From an uncultured Coriobacteriales bacterium (GTDB taxonomy: Bacteria > Actinomycetota > Coriobacteriia > Coriobacteriales > Atopobiaceae), in contig CAMOLV010000003.1 in the NCBI GenBank assembly GCA_946619045.1, forward strand, positions 1 to 33,501: a stretch of 33,501 nt of DNA, in the 5' to 3' direction. Made by a program: the position numbers and the translations under genes. The notes beneath the pieces were generated by a model. The model ran no database searches, was not told where the DNA came from, and saw only the letters and a list, made by a program, of their open reading frames with translations. Shown piece by piece: positions 1 through 6,235 of this stretch. The number at the start of each line of letters is the position of its first letter. Positions within the stretch are counted from its first letter, which is position 1.

Positions 1-55
1 CCCCACGTTCGTCCAGCATGCGGCGCAGCTCGTCGGTGTCGGTCATGAGAACTCC
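1..55. repeat. Terminal redundancy, left copy
   Basis: Bases 1-55 are identical to bases 33447-33501. The repeat contains the first codons of the gene whose body lies at 33151-33492, so positions 1-46 are a second copy of that gene's beginning. The most economical reading is a circular molecule assembled with a short overlap; 55 bp is also a common assembly k-mer length. A physical terminal repeat of the virion is possible but less likely at this size. Confidence 0.95.
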
Positions 56-405
56 CTTCTTGACCATGGGTAGCCCTCGCGGTCGTAGTAGTCATCGAGC
101 GAGACGCGCGTGTTCATCAGCTCGCCGTCCCTCATGTAGGAGTCGTGGGACAGCACATCTTCCAAGGTGGTCACGTTGTCGTACTCGTCCACCAGCTCCC
201 AATCGCCCGTGGAGAGGTAGCCGCGCAAATCGTCCATGCTGCCGATTCGTGGACGATGCTCGTCAAGAGGCTCCCAGATGTTTTCGCTCGCGCTGCTCCC
301 GTCGAAGTGGACTCGCCAGCCTCCCGACATCTTGCAGACATGCACCTCGTCATAGGTCGGAACCATTCGTGGTTCCTTTCGACGCAGATAGATGTTCGTC
401 CCCAT
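43..405 (-). CDS. Hypothetical early protein (MGTN-type start)
   Basis: A 120-residue soluble, acidic protein starting MGTNIYLRRKEP. Proteins opening with MGTN are common uncharacterised phage proteins, but I cannot assign a function. ATG at 405 directly follows the stop of the upstream gene (TAG at 406-408), and GAGGAG lies six bases before it. Its stop (TGA, 43-45) overlaps the ATG at 44-46 of the next gene, whose body appears at the far right end of the window (33151-33492), so the pair is coupled through the circular join. No signal peptide, membrane segment or metal-binding cysteines. Confidence 0.8.
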   Translation of the reverse strand: MGTNIYLRRKEPRMVPTYDEVHVCKMSGGWRVHFDGSSASENIWEPLDEHRPRIGSMDDLRGYLSTGDWELVDEYDNVTTLEDVLSHDSYMRDGELMNTRVSLDDYYDREGYPWSRREFS

Positions 406-639
406 CTAACACTCCTCGTAGTCGCGTCTAACTCCCCACGCGCAGAACCCGTCAGGCGGCACGGGGTTGCGCAGCGGCTCGTCGTTCCAGTAGTCCCACG
501 TCTGGACAAGCGGGCCGTGGCAGTCGAGCGTGCCATCCTCGCACTCGGTGGCATTGGCGCAGTCGCGGCAGCGCACGACTTCCTCGCGCTGGGACCCATA
601 GGGCCACACGTTCTCACGGTCAACCACGTACTCAGCCAT
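406..639 (-). CDS. Small cysteine-rich (zinc-ribbon-like) phage protein
   Basis: A 77-residue protein with a CRDC pair near residue 24, further cysteines in an ECEDGTLDC stretch, and a closing GFCAWGVRRDYEEC. This layout is a recurrent small phage family of unknown role in Gram-positive hosts; zinc binding is inferred from the cysteine spacing. The ATG at 639 is chosen over an in-frame TTG at 651 because GAGGTG sits just before the ATG. The gene starts inside the end of its upstream neighbour (stop at 632-634), consistent with coupled translation. Confidence 0.75.
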   Translation of the reverse strand: MAEYVVDRENVWPYGSQREEVVRCRDCANATECEDGTLDCHGPLVQTWDYWNDEPLRNPVPPDGFCAWGVRRDYEEC

Positions 640-826
640 CGGACACCTCAACGCTCTTCTCGATTGGGTGTTCTACCATCCAGCGCTTACGAGCCTCTAT
701 TACTTTCCGATACGTGTCCTCGTCGGTATCCACCTCCTGTCCCATGACCTCTACGTGGTAGTCTCCATAGAAGTCGCACCGGACCGCCCCGACGCACTCA
801 ATCGGAACCGCTATCTCAACTAGCAT
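632..826 (-). CDS. Hypothetical small protein
   Basis: A 64-residue protein, MLVEIAVPIECVG at the N-terminus and charged at the C-terminus (EHPIEKSVEVSDG). It overlaps the upstream coiled-coil gene by 11 bases and the downstream cysteine-rich gene by 8 bases, so it belongs to the same tightly packed leftward operon. GAGGTG lies seven bases upstream of the ATG. No recognisable domain; membership of the early accessory block is the only clue to its role. Confidence 0.7.
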   Translation of the reverse strand: MLVEIAVPIECVGAVRCDFYGDYHVEVMGQEVDTDEDTYRKVIEARKRWMVEHPIEKSVEVSDG

Positions 827-1211
827 CTGACACCTCTATTCCCAGCTCGCGTGCCAGCTTCCGTATCTCGCCCATCTGCCAGCACTCGTCCACCTCGCCG
901 TCGTTGCACCGGCGCTTGGTCACGCACCCCTCGCAGCGGTCATAGCTGACGTACTCAGAGAAGCGTCTGCACAACTCCCGCAGCTTGGCGTTCTCGGCCT
1001 TTACCTCAGCAACGAAAGCGTCTGTCGGGTCGTACTGCCCGATGTAGTCTTGGAGCCTTGCCGTCACGTCTAGATTCGCTGATTCAAGCGTTCGTGTATA
1101 CTTCCGCAGCCGCTTGACCTCAGCGCACAGCTCGGCGTTCAAAGCAACTACATCTTTAACTGCTTCCTTTAGCGCGTCCCACTCTGGACGTATCTCGTCA
1201 AGCACGCTCAT
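816..1211 (-). CDS. Coiled-coil protein with cysteine cluster (ELGIEV family)
   Basis: A 131-residue protein. Residues about 10-90 are a probable coiled coil (ALNAELCAEVKRLRKY, then VKAENAKLREL). A cysteine cluster (CEGCVTKRRC...ECW) follows, and the C-terminus reads RELGIEVSDAS. The AENAKLREL and ELGIEV elements recur in the next two genes (1208-1528 and 1525-1752), so the three are probably paralogues from tandem duplication. The cysteine cluster may bind metal. Biochemical role unknown. Stop and start overlaps with neighbours indicate one transcript. Confidence 0.75.
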   Translation of the reverse strand: MSVLDEIRPEWDALKEAVKDVVALNAELCAEVKRLRKYTRTLESANLDVTARLQDYIGQYDPTDAFVAEVKAENAKLRELCRRFSEYVSYDRCEGCVTKRRCNDGEVDECWQMGEIRKLARELGIEVSDAS

Positions 1212-1528
1212 TCCTGCACCTCGATTCCTAGCTCGCGCTCAAGGCTTTCGCAGCGGCGATGGTTGGTGCCTGATGGGTCGTACAGCGGGCAGAACTCGCA
1301 CAAAGACCCTTGAACACAATACTCAAGTCCGCTCACCAGCTCCCGCAGCTTGGCATTCTCGGCCTGCAGCTCCAGCCTCTCAGCTCGCTCCCGCTGAACG
1401 ACGGTGTCGGGCTCGTAGTACACGAGCCATGCGGGGTTGCGGAGCCTGACACTAGCGGGGAAGGACAATGCATCGTCTGGGATCCACTCATACTGCGTCC
1501 AGTCGCCGATTGTCGGGCCTTCGCTCAT
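1208..1528 (-). CDS. Coiled-coil protein with cysteine cluster, paralogue 2
   Basis: A 106-residue protein beginning MSEGPTIGDWTQYEW. It has a short predicted coiled coil around LQAENAKLRELV and a CEFC...RRC cluster, and ends RELGIEVQE, sharing two blocks with its neighbours. I start it at the ATG at 1528, which has GAGGTGGAG just upstream and overlaps the preceding stop as ATGA; the reading frame extends 13 codons further upstream without a ribosome site. Function unknown; the tandem arrangement suggests divergence after duplication. Confidence 0.75.
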   Translation of the reverse strand: MSEGPTIGDWTQYEWIPDDALSFPASVRLRNPAWLVYYEPDTVVQRERAERLELQAENAKLRELVSGLEYCVQGSLCEFCPLYDPSGTNHRRCESLERELGIEVQE

Positions 1529-1752
1529 TGCTCCACCTCGATTCCCAGCTCGCGCATGCGCTTCCATACCTCGACGCTGAAATCAATCTCTTCCTTACTT
1601 GCGTGCGGCTCGTCTGGCACGACGCAGTAAAAGTCCCACATGTCCCGCACCAACTCCCGCAGCTTGGCGTTCTCGGCCTGCAGGCGTTCGTTCTCGTCGC
1701 AGAGACGCTCAGCCTCGATGCGCAGCTCGCCGTTCGTAATGAAGCCGCTCAC
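1525..1752 (-). CDS. Coiled-coil protein, paralogue 3 (GTG start)
   Basis: A 75-residue protein starting VSGFITNGELRIEAERL, with a coiled coil through ENERLQAENAKLREL and a C-terminus of RELGIEVEQ. The frame is open far upstream (to 2205), but that part overlaps real genes and is arginine-rich nonsense. The GTG at 1752 is preceded by GGGGAGGTG and overlaps the previous stop as GTGA, which decides the start. It lacks most of the cysteine cluster found in its two paralogues, which is unusual within the set. Role unknown. Confidence 0.75.
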   Translation of the reverse strand: MSGFITNGELRIEAERLCDENERLQAENAKLRELVRDMWDFYCVVPDEPHASKEEIDFSVEVWKRMRELGIEVEQ

Positions 1753-1847
1753 TCGTCCCACCTCCCCGCCGCCAGCATCGCCATGGCGAGCACGCCGAGC
1801 GTGCCGCCGAGCAGAAGCCCGAACGCGAAGCATGCCGTGTGGCTCAT
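1749..1847 (-). CDS. Tiny single-pass membrane protein (32 aa)
   Basis: A 32-residue protein, MSHTACFAFG followed by a hydrophobic stretch of about 20 residues (LLLGGTLGVLAMAMLAAG) and a short WDE tail. GGAGAGGAGG lies just upstream of the ATG at 1847. Start and stop overlap both neighbours (ATGA at 1844-1847, GTGA at 1749-1752), strong signs of translation despite the small size. It probably inserts in the inner membrane. A role in envelope alteration or superinfection control is possible but unsupported. Confidence 0.65.
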   Translation of the reverse strand: MSHTACFAFGLLLGGTLGVLAMAMLAAGRWDE

Positions 1848-2062
1848 GACAGCCTCCTCTCCCAGAAGTCGCCCCCGCAGGGCATGTCCCAGTCCAGCCT
1901 GACCGCAATGGGACTCTCGCCGTCCATCCCGCAGATGCCGCACTCACTGCGCAGCTCCGAGCGCAGCGGCTCGGCCACCTCGGCCCACGGGTCGTAGAGC
2001 ACGCCCATATCCTCGTCCCACCTCTCGCATCGGCGGCACGTGCCGCACCTTCTCTCGTCCAT
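1844..2062 (-). CDS. Small double-CxxC zinc-binding-like protein
   Basis: A 72-residue protein with two cysteine pairs: CGTCRRC near the N-terminus and CGIC near residue 43. The region between them is rich in Trp, Asp and Glu, and the C-terminus is DMPCGGDFWERR. The spacing suggests a zinc knuckle. The ATG at 2062 has GGGAGGAGAGAG immediately upstream and starts a new cluster after a repeat island. An upstream in-frame extension to 2143 runs through a hairpin and repeats and is rejected. Function unknown. Confidence 0.75.
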   Translation of the reverse strand: MDERRCGTCRRCERWDEDMGVLYDPWAEVAEPLRSELRSECGICGMDGESPIAVRLDWDMPCGGDFWERRLS

Positions 2063-2082
2063 CTCTCTCCTCCCGCGTGGGA

Positions 2083-2100
2083 GCGGCCCCGCAGGGCCGC
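2083..2100. other. GC-rich hairpin upstream of small-gene cluster
   Basis: A perfect seven-base stem (GCGGCCC / GGGCCGC) with a four-base CGCA loop, about 20 bases upstream of the ATG at 2062 and at the edge of the repeat island. There is no T-tract on either strand, so it is not a standard terminator. An RNA-processing or stabilising structure is possible. Confidence 0.5.
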
Positions 2101-2233
2101 GTCCCCGTCCATTGCTGTGCGCCGCAGGGCTTCGCCGTTCCATAGCCGTGCCCTTCGCAGCCGAGCCAAGCCGTCGCAGTGCTCATTATCGCCACGCCGA
2201 GCCATCGCGAAGCACCGCTCTGCGAAGCCCTCG
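2101..2233. repeat. Short island of degenerate GCC-phased repeats
   Basis: This 130-bp non-coding stretch has the same texture as the large tract at 2880-3587: GCC or its variants return every five or six bases (for example ATAGCCGTGCCCTTCGCAG and AGCCAAGCCGTCGCAGTGC). It lies directly downstream of the RAMP-loop gene, so that gene is bracketed by the two repeat regions. I see no convincing gene in it. Confidence 0.6.
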
Positions 2234-2866
2234 CTAGTCGATGTTGCTGAACACGACCTTGCCCTTCTCGTCGGTCACGCGGCAGGCGAAGCGTCCCTTG
2301 CCGCTGTTGCGCCACTGTCCGATGCCGCGCATGAAGCCGTACTGCAGCCACTCCACGATCAGCGGCACGAGGTCGGCCTTGAGCGTGCTCACCTTGAAGT
2401 CGCACCACGTCCCCTCGGGCAGCGCCTCGGAGTTGGCGAGCGCGACGCGCTCCCCCTGCGGGCCGCTCGCCCTGAGCGGGCGCTGGCAGCTCCCCTCGTC
2501 CATCCCCTCGGGGATGTGCAGCACGATGCGCCTCGGCGTCGGGAACACCAGCCCGTCGATTTCCTTCTTGTAGGCGCGGAGCTTGGCCGACTTGCAGTTG
2601 TCCCCCTTGCGCAGCATCCCGCAGGCGTCCTTGAAGAAGCCCTTGACCTGGTAGTCCCAGAGCATCGGCCTGCCGTCATCGGTGCGCGGGAAGCGCGTTA
2701 TGGCCCGCTCCTCCACCTCGTCGGTGCCGAGCGCCTCGACCTCCTCCTTGAGCGAGGGCGCGTCGGGTGCCTTGCTCGCGATGAAGCGCTCGTGAATCTT
2801 GGGGTCGCTCGACGCGGTGCCCAGAACCTCCTCGAGGAATACCAGATGCACGTCCAGTGTGATCAT
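2234..2866 (-). CDS. Recombination-module protein with RAMP-like glycine-rich loop
   Basis: A 210-residue soluble protein. Notable blocks: KIHERFIASKAPDAPS (24-38), LWDYQVKGFFKDACG (69-83), SAKLRAYKKEIDGLVF (93-108) and a C-terminal MRGIGQWRNSGKGRF (179-193). The last has the Gly-x-Gly...Gly-x-Gly pattern seen in the glycine-rich loop of RAMP-fold (Cas6/Cas7-like) proteins. I have seen this type as an uncharacterised phage protein near RecT/Bet genes. The RAMP link is only a motif resemblance. ATG at 2866 has AGTAGGGA upstream. It follows Bet after a ~700-bp repeat tract and is followed by another repeat island. Function unknown; a nucleic-acid role is plausible from context. Confidence 0.75.
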   Translation of the reverse strand: MITLDVHLVFLEEVLGTASSDPKIHERFIASKAPDAPSLKEEVEALGTDEVEERAITRFPRTDDGRPMLWDYQVKGFFKDACGMLRKGDNCKSAKLRAYKKEIDGLVFPTPRRIVLHIPEGMDEGSCQRPLRASGPQGERVALANSEALPEGTWCDFKVSTLKADLVPLIVEWLQYGFMRGIGQWRNSGKGRFACRVTDEKGKVVFSNID

Positions 2867-2879
2867 TGTCCCTACTCAC

Positions 2880-3587
2880 TTTCGTCGTTGTTGTTCCTTC
2901 TCTTTGCGGGTCATTGCTGTGCCAAGCCGTAGCCGCTCCATGCCCTTCGGAGCTACGCCGCTGCGTCGATTCGCTGAGCTGTGCCGCCGCATTGCGGTCT
3001 ATGCCATCGCCGGACTCGGCAGCGCCTTGCCGCCGCCTTGCCTCCGCACTGCCATGCCATCGATGCTTCGCCGCTGCTCAATGCTTGGCCATTCCACGCC
3101 TCGCCTTGGCATGTCGTATCGCTGCGGTGCTTTGCCGCTGCCCTTCGGTTCCCTGCCTGTCCATCGCCACGCAATTCAGGGCTAATGCAAGGCAGTGCCT
3201 AGCGGAGCTATGCCATTGCATTGCTGCGCTTTGCCAAGCCGTGGCCATTCTGAGCTTCGCTCTGCCTTGGCGATTCGGTGCGGGGCATTGCCGTGGCCGG
3301 GCTATGCTTGGCTCTGCCGCTGCGCGTCCATTGCCATGCCGTCGCGTCGCCGAGATTAGCTGCGCCACGCCCTCGCCTTGCCCCGCGTCGCCGAGCGCAT
3401 CTATGCCCCAGCGGTGCGTTTCTGCGCTGCGCCACTGCGGCGGGTGGCCCCTCCGTAGTGCCGTCTGCCTTCACGGTGCATCCCCTTCTGCTGCGCGGCC
3501 CAGGAAGATCCAACCCGCCGCGCCGGAACCTTTCGCTCGCACGCACCCAGACGGCACCATGGAAGGGCCATCTCCGCCTCCATGGAC
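2880..3587. repeat. Large non-coding tract of degenerate 5-6-bp repeats
   Basis: About 700 bp lie between Bet (stop at 3588) and the RAMP-loop gene (start at 2866). On the plus strand GCC, TGCC or TTGCC returns every five or six bases with changing letters between (for example GCCATGCCATCGATGCTTCGC). On the transcribed strand this reads as GGCAA/GGCAT/GGCG units. The tract is densest at about 2905-3430 and fades into ordinary sequence towards 3587. Open frames exist on both strands, but their translations are scrambled Arg/Ala/Cys/His-rich text with no internal ribosome site. It is very large for a gap in so compact a genome. Role unknown. Confidence 0.8.
3401..3571 (-). CDS. Doubtful small basic ORF just after bet
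   Basis: A possible 56-residue protein starting MALPWCRLGACERK, preceded by a good ribosome site (GGAGGCGGAG). It is basic and low in complexity towards its end, where it enters the repeat tract. The strong ribosome site is the only positive evidence. It could equally be a chance frame in the upstream edge of the tract. Confidence 0.22.
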   Translation of the reverse strand: MALPWCRLGACERKVPARRVGSSWAAQQKGMHREGRRHYGGATRRSGAAQKRTAGA

Positions 3588-4418
3588 CTAGAAGTCCACG
3601 TCCTGCTCGTAGAGGTCAGGCTCGACCGCCTCCTCGACGGCCACCTGCTCAGGCTCGGCCTCGGCTGGCGCTATCGTCCGCGCCCAGCCCTCGACGCTCG
3701 CCATGCCGTTGGACTGGTACAGCCCCCAGATGTACTTGCGGGCCTCGGCGCGGTCGATGCCGACGCTCGCGGCCAGCTCGCACACCTCGGCCATGCGGCC
3801 CTTCTCCTCGGGCGTCGGCTGCGTCCTCTCGGGCCTCGGCTTCTCGACCTCGGCCTGCACCTCGGTCGCCTGCGCCATCTCCTCCGAGCTGTACATCCCT
3901 TGGAACTCCTGCGGGAAGGCCCCGCGGAGGGCGTGCATCTCGGCGACCTTGACGATCATCGTCCCGGGCATCTTGGCCCAGTTGCTCTTGCCCGTGTTGT
4001 ACTCGCTGAGCGGGACCTCGCTGTAGTAGGGCTTGCGGCCCTTGCGGTACGCCCGCGCCCAGCCGCCGAGCAGCTGCTCGCCGAGCGTCTTGTAGTACGC
4101 CTCGCCAGCGCGGTGGTCGATGGCCCCCTGCGCGGTGAGCACGACCACGCCGACCTCGACGCCATCGTACTCGGGGTTGGAGTCCGCCCTCTTCTGGATG
4201 GCGGCGCGGCTCGTGATGATGCTCGCGGGGCCGCTGCCGTACTTGACGAGGTATGCCTCCTTCGTCCATGGGTTGAGCCGCTGCGTCGCGCAGAGCGCGA
4301 GGAAGAGCTGGATCTCCTGGTCGGTCGCGTTCGGGCAGAAAGTCTGCCGCACGTCCTGCGGCGTTATCTGGATTGACGCGCCCGCGTCATCCTGGAACTT
4401 GACTATCTCGTATGCCAT
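3588..4418 (-). CDS. bet: Bet/RecT-family single-strand annealing recombinase
   Basis: A 276-residue protein resembling the lambda Bet family. It has QEIQLFLALCATQRLNPWTK (35-54), matching the conserved LNPWTKEI block, then a DGV-containing strand, and KMPGTMIVKVAEMHALRGAF where Bet has its conserved Lys/Arg helix. Bet proteins bind single-stranded DNA and anneal complementary strands during phage replication and recombination. The C-terminal ~90 residues (AEVEKPRPERTQPTPEEKG onward) are a charged linker plus a small domain, as in other Bet proteins. AAGGAG lies seven bases before the ATG. It is coupled to the DUF1351 gene upstream. No typical Bet partner exonuclease (lambda Exo/YqaJ) is adjacent. 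Confidence 0.93.
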   Translation of the reverse strand: MAYEIVKFQDDAGASIQITPQDVRQTFCPNATDQEIQLFLALCATQRLNPWTKEAYLVKYGSGPASIITSRAAIQKRADSNPEYDGVEVGVVVLTAQGAIDHRAGEAYYKTLGEQLLGGWARAYRKGRKPYYSEVPLSEYNTGKSNWAKMPGTMIVKVAEMHALRGAFPQEFQGMYSSEEMAQATEVQAEVEKPRPERTQPTPEEKGRMAEVCELAASVGIDRAEARKYIWGLYQSNGMASVEGWARTIAPAEAEPEQVAVEEAVEPDLYEQDVDF

Positions 4419-4420
4419 GG

Positions 4421-5416
4421 CTACTCCTTGCAGCTCAGCTTGTAGTTCTTCCCGTGCGTCAGGATCTTGACCCGCCGCCTGATGCTGTACCTGTTGCAGA
4501 AGTCGGTGAACGCGTCGGCCTGCGCGGCGTTGCCGTACCCGGCGAACACGTAGTCAGGCACGGCCTCCCCCGGCGCGGGGCTTCCCATCGTGACCGCAAC
4601 CTCCTGGAGGAGTGCGCTCTTCGGCCCCAGCGGGGTCCCCATGCGCTCGCACTCCGCGACGTACTCCTGCGGGGTCATGTGCGTCTTGAAAGGCTCGGGG
4701 TTTATGCGCTCCTGCTCGCGCTCCCCGCGCTCCTGCTCGAGACGGGCTACCCGCTCCCGCTGCTCCTTTGCCTCCTGCGTGCGCCTGAGCGCCCCAGAGA
4801 GGTCGAGCGTGGCGAAGTAGTCGGCCTTGAGCGCGGCCTTGTCGGCATCGTCGTAGGGGCTGCTGTCGATGGTGGCCTCGTCGCTGGCTATGGCCTGCAC
4901 CGCCTTGTGCATGGCCTCCTCGGCCTGCGCGTCGCTCATCGAGCGGGCGTCCCACTGCCTTCCCTTCTCGGTGCCGAAGCGCACGAGGAGCCGCTCGAAC
5001 GGCACCAGCTCGGTGAGGTCGGGCGCGTAGTCGGCGTATGCCTCGGCCAGTGCCGCGAGCCTCGCCGACTTCCAGCGGGACTCGTAGGTCTCGACCTCGG
5101 CCTTGTATCCGGCGTCTATCGCGTCGAGCGGGGCGAGCGCCGCCTTGACCCGCGCGTCCGCCTCCTTCACCGCGTCCTTGATGGCCCTCATGCGCTCGTC
5201 GTAGCGGCCCTTGAGGGCGGCGATGTCCTTTCGAGCGCCCGTGCGCTCGCGCTTGCACTGCTTGTAGTCCTCGTCGGTGACGATCTCGCGCGGCATGTAC
5301 TCCTGCGCCAGGCGCTCCGCCTCCGAGGTGATGCCCGCGACGAGCTGGTCCAGCCCGCTCGTCGGCTCGATGGCCTCCTCTATCGGCGCGGCCTGTGTCT
5401 CGATGACCTCACTCAT
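4421..5416 (-). CDS. DUF1351-family coiled-coil protein of recombination module
   Basis: A 331-residue, highly charged, mostly helical protein. Residues about 45-135 (VTDEDYKQCKRERTGARKDI through RWKSARLAALAEAY) follow the DUF1351 pattern, a family regularly found beside phage RecT/Bet genes. A second helical stretch (LRRTQEAKEQRERVARLEQE) is probably a coiled coil. The C-terminal 90 residues form a separate small domain (VPDYVFAGYGNAAQADAF...NYKLSCKE). Function is unproven; association with the recombinase is inferred from conserved adjacency. ATG at 5416 overlaps the end of the nuclease gene by 8 bases and has GAGGAAGAGG upstream. Confidence 0.82.
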   Translation of the reverse strand: MSEVIETQAAPIEEAIEPTSGLDQLVAGITSEAERLAQEYMPREIVTDEDYKQCKRERTGARKDIAALKGRYDERMRAIKDAVKEADARVKAALAPLDAIDAGYKAEVETYESRWKSARLAALAEAYADYAPDLTELVPFERLLVRFGTEKGRQWDARSMSDAQAEEAMHKAVQAIASDEATIDSSPYDDADKAALKADYFATLDLSGALRRTQEAKEQRERVARLEQERGEREQERINPEPFKTHMTPQEYVAECERMGTPLGPKSALLQEVAVTMGSPAPGEAVPDYVFAGYGNAAQADAFTDFCNRYSIRRRVKILTHGKNYKLSCKE

Positions 5417-5894
5417 CCTCTTCCTCCCCCCACGTGATCATGTCCACGATGTCCTTGAGCGGGGCGCTGACCCATGTCTCGGCAGCTTCGGTCGCCATGT
5501 CGATGTGGCCCGTGGCCCCACTCACCTTGAGCAGGTCCTCGACGGTGAGCCAGCACACGTTCTCGCCGAAGCTGGCCGGGGCCTTGCCGCCCTTGGCCTG
5601 GTAGCCCTTGCCCTTGCGCCAGACGATGAGGAGCACGAAGTCCGCGTCCGCGTTGTAGCGCTCGTCCACCGCCTGCCGCTTGAACTTGTCGAGCCTGTCC
5701 GAGGTGAGCCGCTCCACCCGCTTGCACTCCGCGATGCCCTCGTATCCGTGCGCCCTGATGCCGTACACGTCGCCCATGTCGCGGTTGCCGTGCTGCGCCC
5801 TGCGCTCGATGCGGGTGTCGCCCGTGCGCTCGCGGAGGTAGGCCACGGTGGCCGTCTCGAACTTGGTTCCTAAATCTTTTGAAGGGTTAGCCAT
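5409..5894 (-). CDS. Putative PD-(D/E)XK nuclease (Holliday-junction-resolvase-like)
   Basis: A 161-residue protein with the signature of a small PD-(D/E)XK nuclease: conserved Glu13 in KFETATVAYLRER, an RRAQHGNRDMGDVYG stretch with Asp42, and the E-x-K pair at AECK (Glu56, Lys58). A Lys/Arg-rich helix follows. Similar small phage proteins are annotated as Holliday-junction-resolvase-like. It lies directly upstream of DUF1351 and Bet in one operon, so it could resolve recombination intermediates or provide DNA ends for Bet. It is too short for a YqaJ/lambda Exo exonuclease. ATG at 5894 has GGGGGAG upstream. Confidence 0.75.
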   Translation of the reverse strand: MANPSKDLGTKFETATVAYLRERTGDTRIERRAQHGNRDMGDVYGIRAHGYEGIAECKRVERLTSDRLDKFKRQAVDERYNADADFVLLIVWRKGKGYQAKGGKAPASFGENVCWLTVEDLLKVSGATGHIDMATEAAETWVSAPLKDIVDMITWGEEEDE

Positions 5895-6060
5895 TCTTCT
5901 CCCCCTGTTCCCTCGCCTGACGCCACGCCCTGACCATGCGGGCCGCGTGGCGCTCGCTCACGCCGAAGCGCTCGCCGATCATGCGGTAGCTGTAGCCGTG
6001 CTCGCGAAGTGCGCTCATGCGCTCGACCTCCTCGGGCGTGAGCCTGCTCTTGCCGACCAT
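5887..6060 (-). CDS. Small helix-turn-helix protein
   Basis: A 57-residue protein, MVGKSRLTPEEVERM followed by SYRMIGERFGVSERHAARMV, a clear helix-turn-helix of the resolvase/homeodomain-like type, and a basic tail. The ATG at 6060 overlaps the preceding stop as TGATG and is preferred to upstream starts, which would overlap the tiny membrane-protein gene. It overlaps the nuclease gene by 8 bases. It probably binds DNA as a small early regulator; its target is unknown. Confidence 0.72.
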   Translation of the reverse strand: MVGKSRLTPEEVERMSALREHGYSYRMIGERFGVSERHAARMVRAWRQAREQGEKNG

Positions 6061-6164
6061 CACAGCCACCCCATCAGCCTGCACGCCGCCCAGACGAGCG
6101 GCACCCAGCCGTACATGATCGCCAGGGCGATTCCCACGCCCGTGGCGATGGCCGTCTTGTCCAT
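6060..6164 (-). CDS. Tiny single-pass membrane protein (34 aa)
   Basis: A 34-residue protein starting MDKTAIATGVGIALAIM with one hydrophobic span to about residue 31 and a short LMGWL tail. AGAAAGGA lies upstream of the ATG at 6164, and its stop overlaps the next start as TGATG. Size and coupling resemble the 32-residue membrane protein at 1749-1847, but the sequences are not obviously related. Likely an inner-membrane peptide of unknown role. Confidence 0.65.
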   Translation of the reverse strand: MDKTAIATGVGIALAIMYGWVPLVWAACRLMGWL

Positions 6165-6235
6165 CTGGTATCCTTTCTGCCGTGCGCACTCGTGTGCGCT
6201 CTTCCTTCTCTCGCGGCATCGCGCGGCTGGACTCC

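Noticed and set aside
1844-2143. A longer start for the double-CxxC gene at 2143
   Set aside because: The added 27 residues are Arg/Gly/Pro-rich and encoded by the hairpin and repeat island; ATG 2062 has a perfect ribosome site.
2880-3587. The repeat tract as a CRISPR array
   Set aside because: No repeated unit of 20-40 bp and no unique spacers; the period is five to six bases and degenerate.
2866-3591. A 241-codon rightward frame across the repeat tract
   Set aside because: Translation is Cys/Arg/Ala/Pro scrambled text from the repeats and changes character with each unit; no start signal and opposite to the operon.
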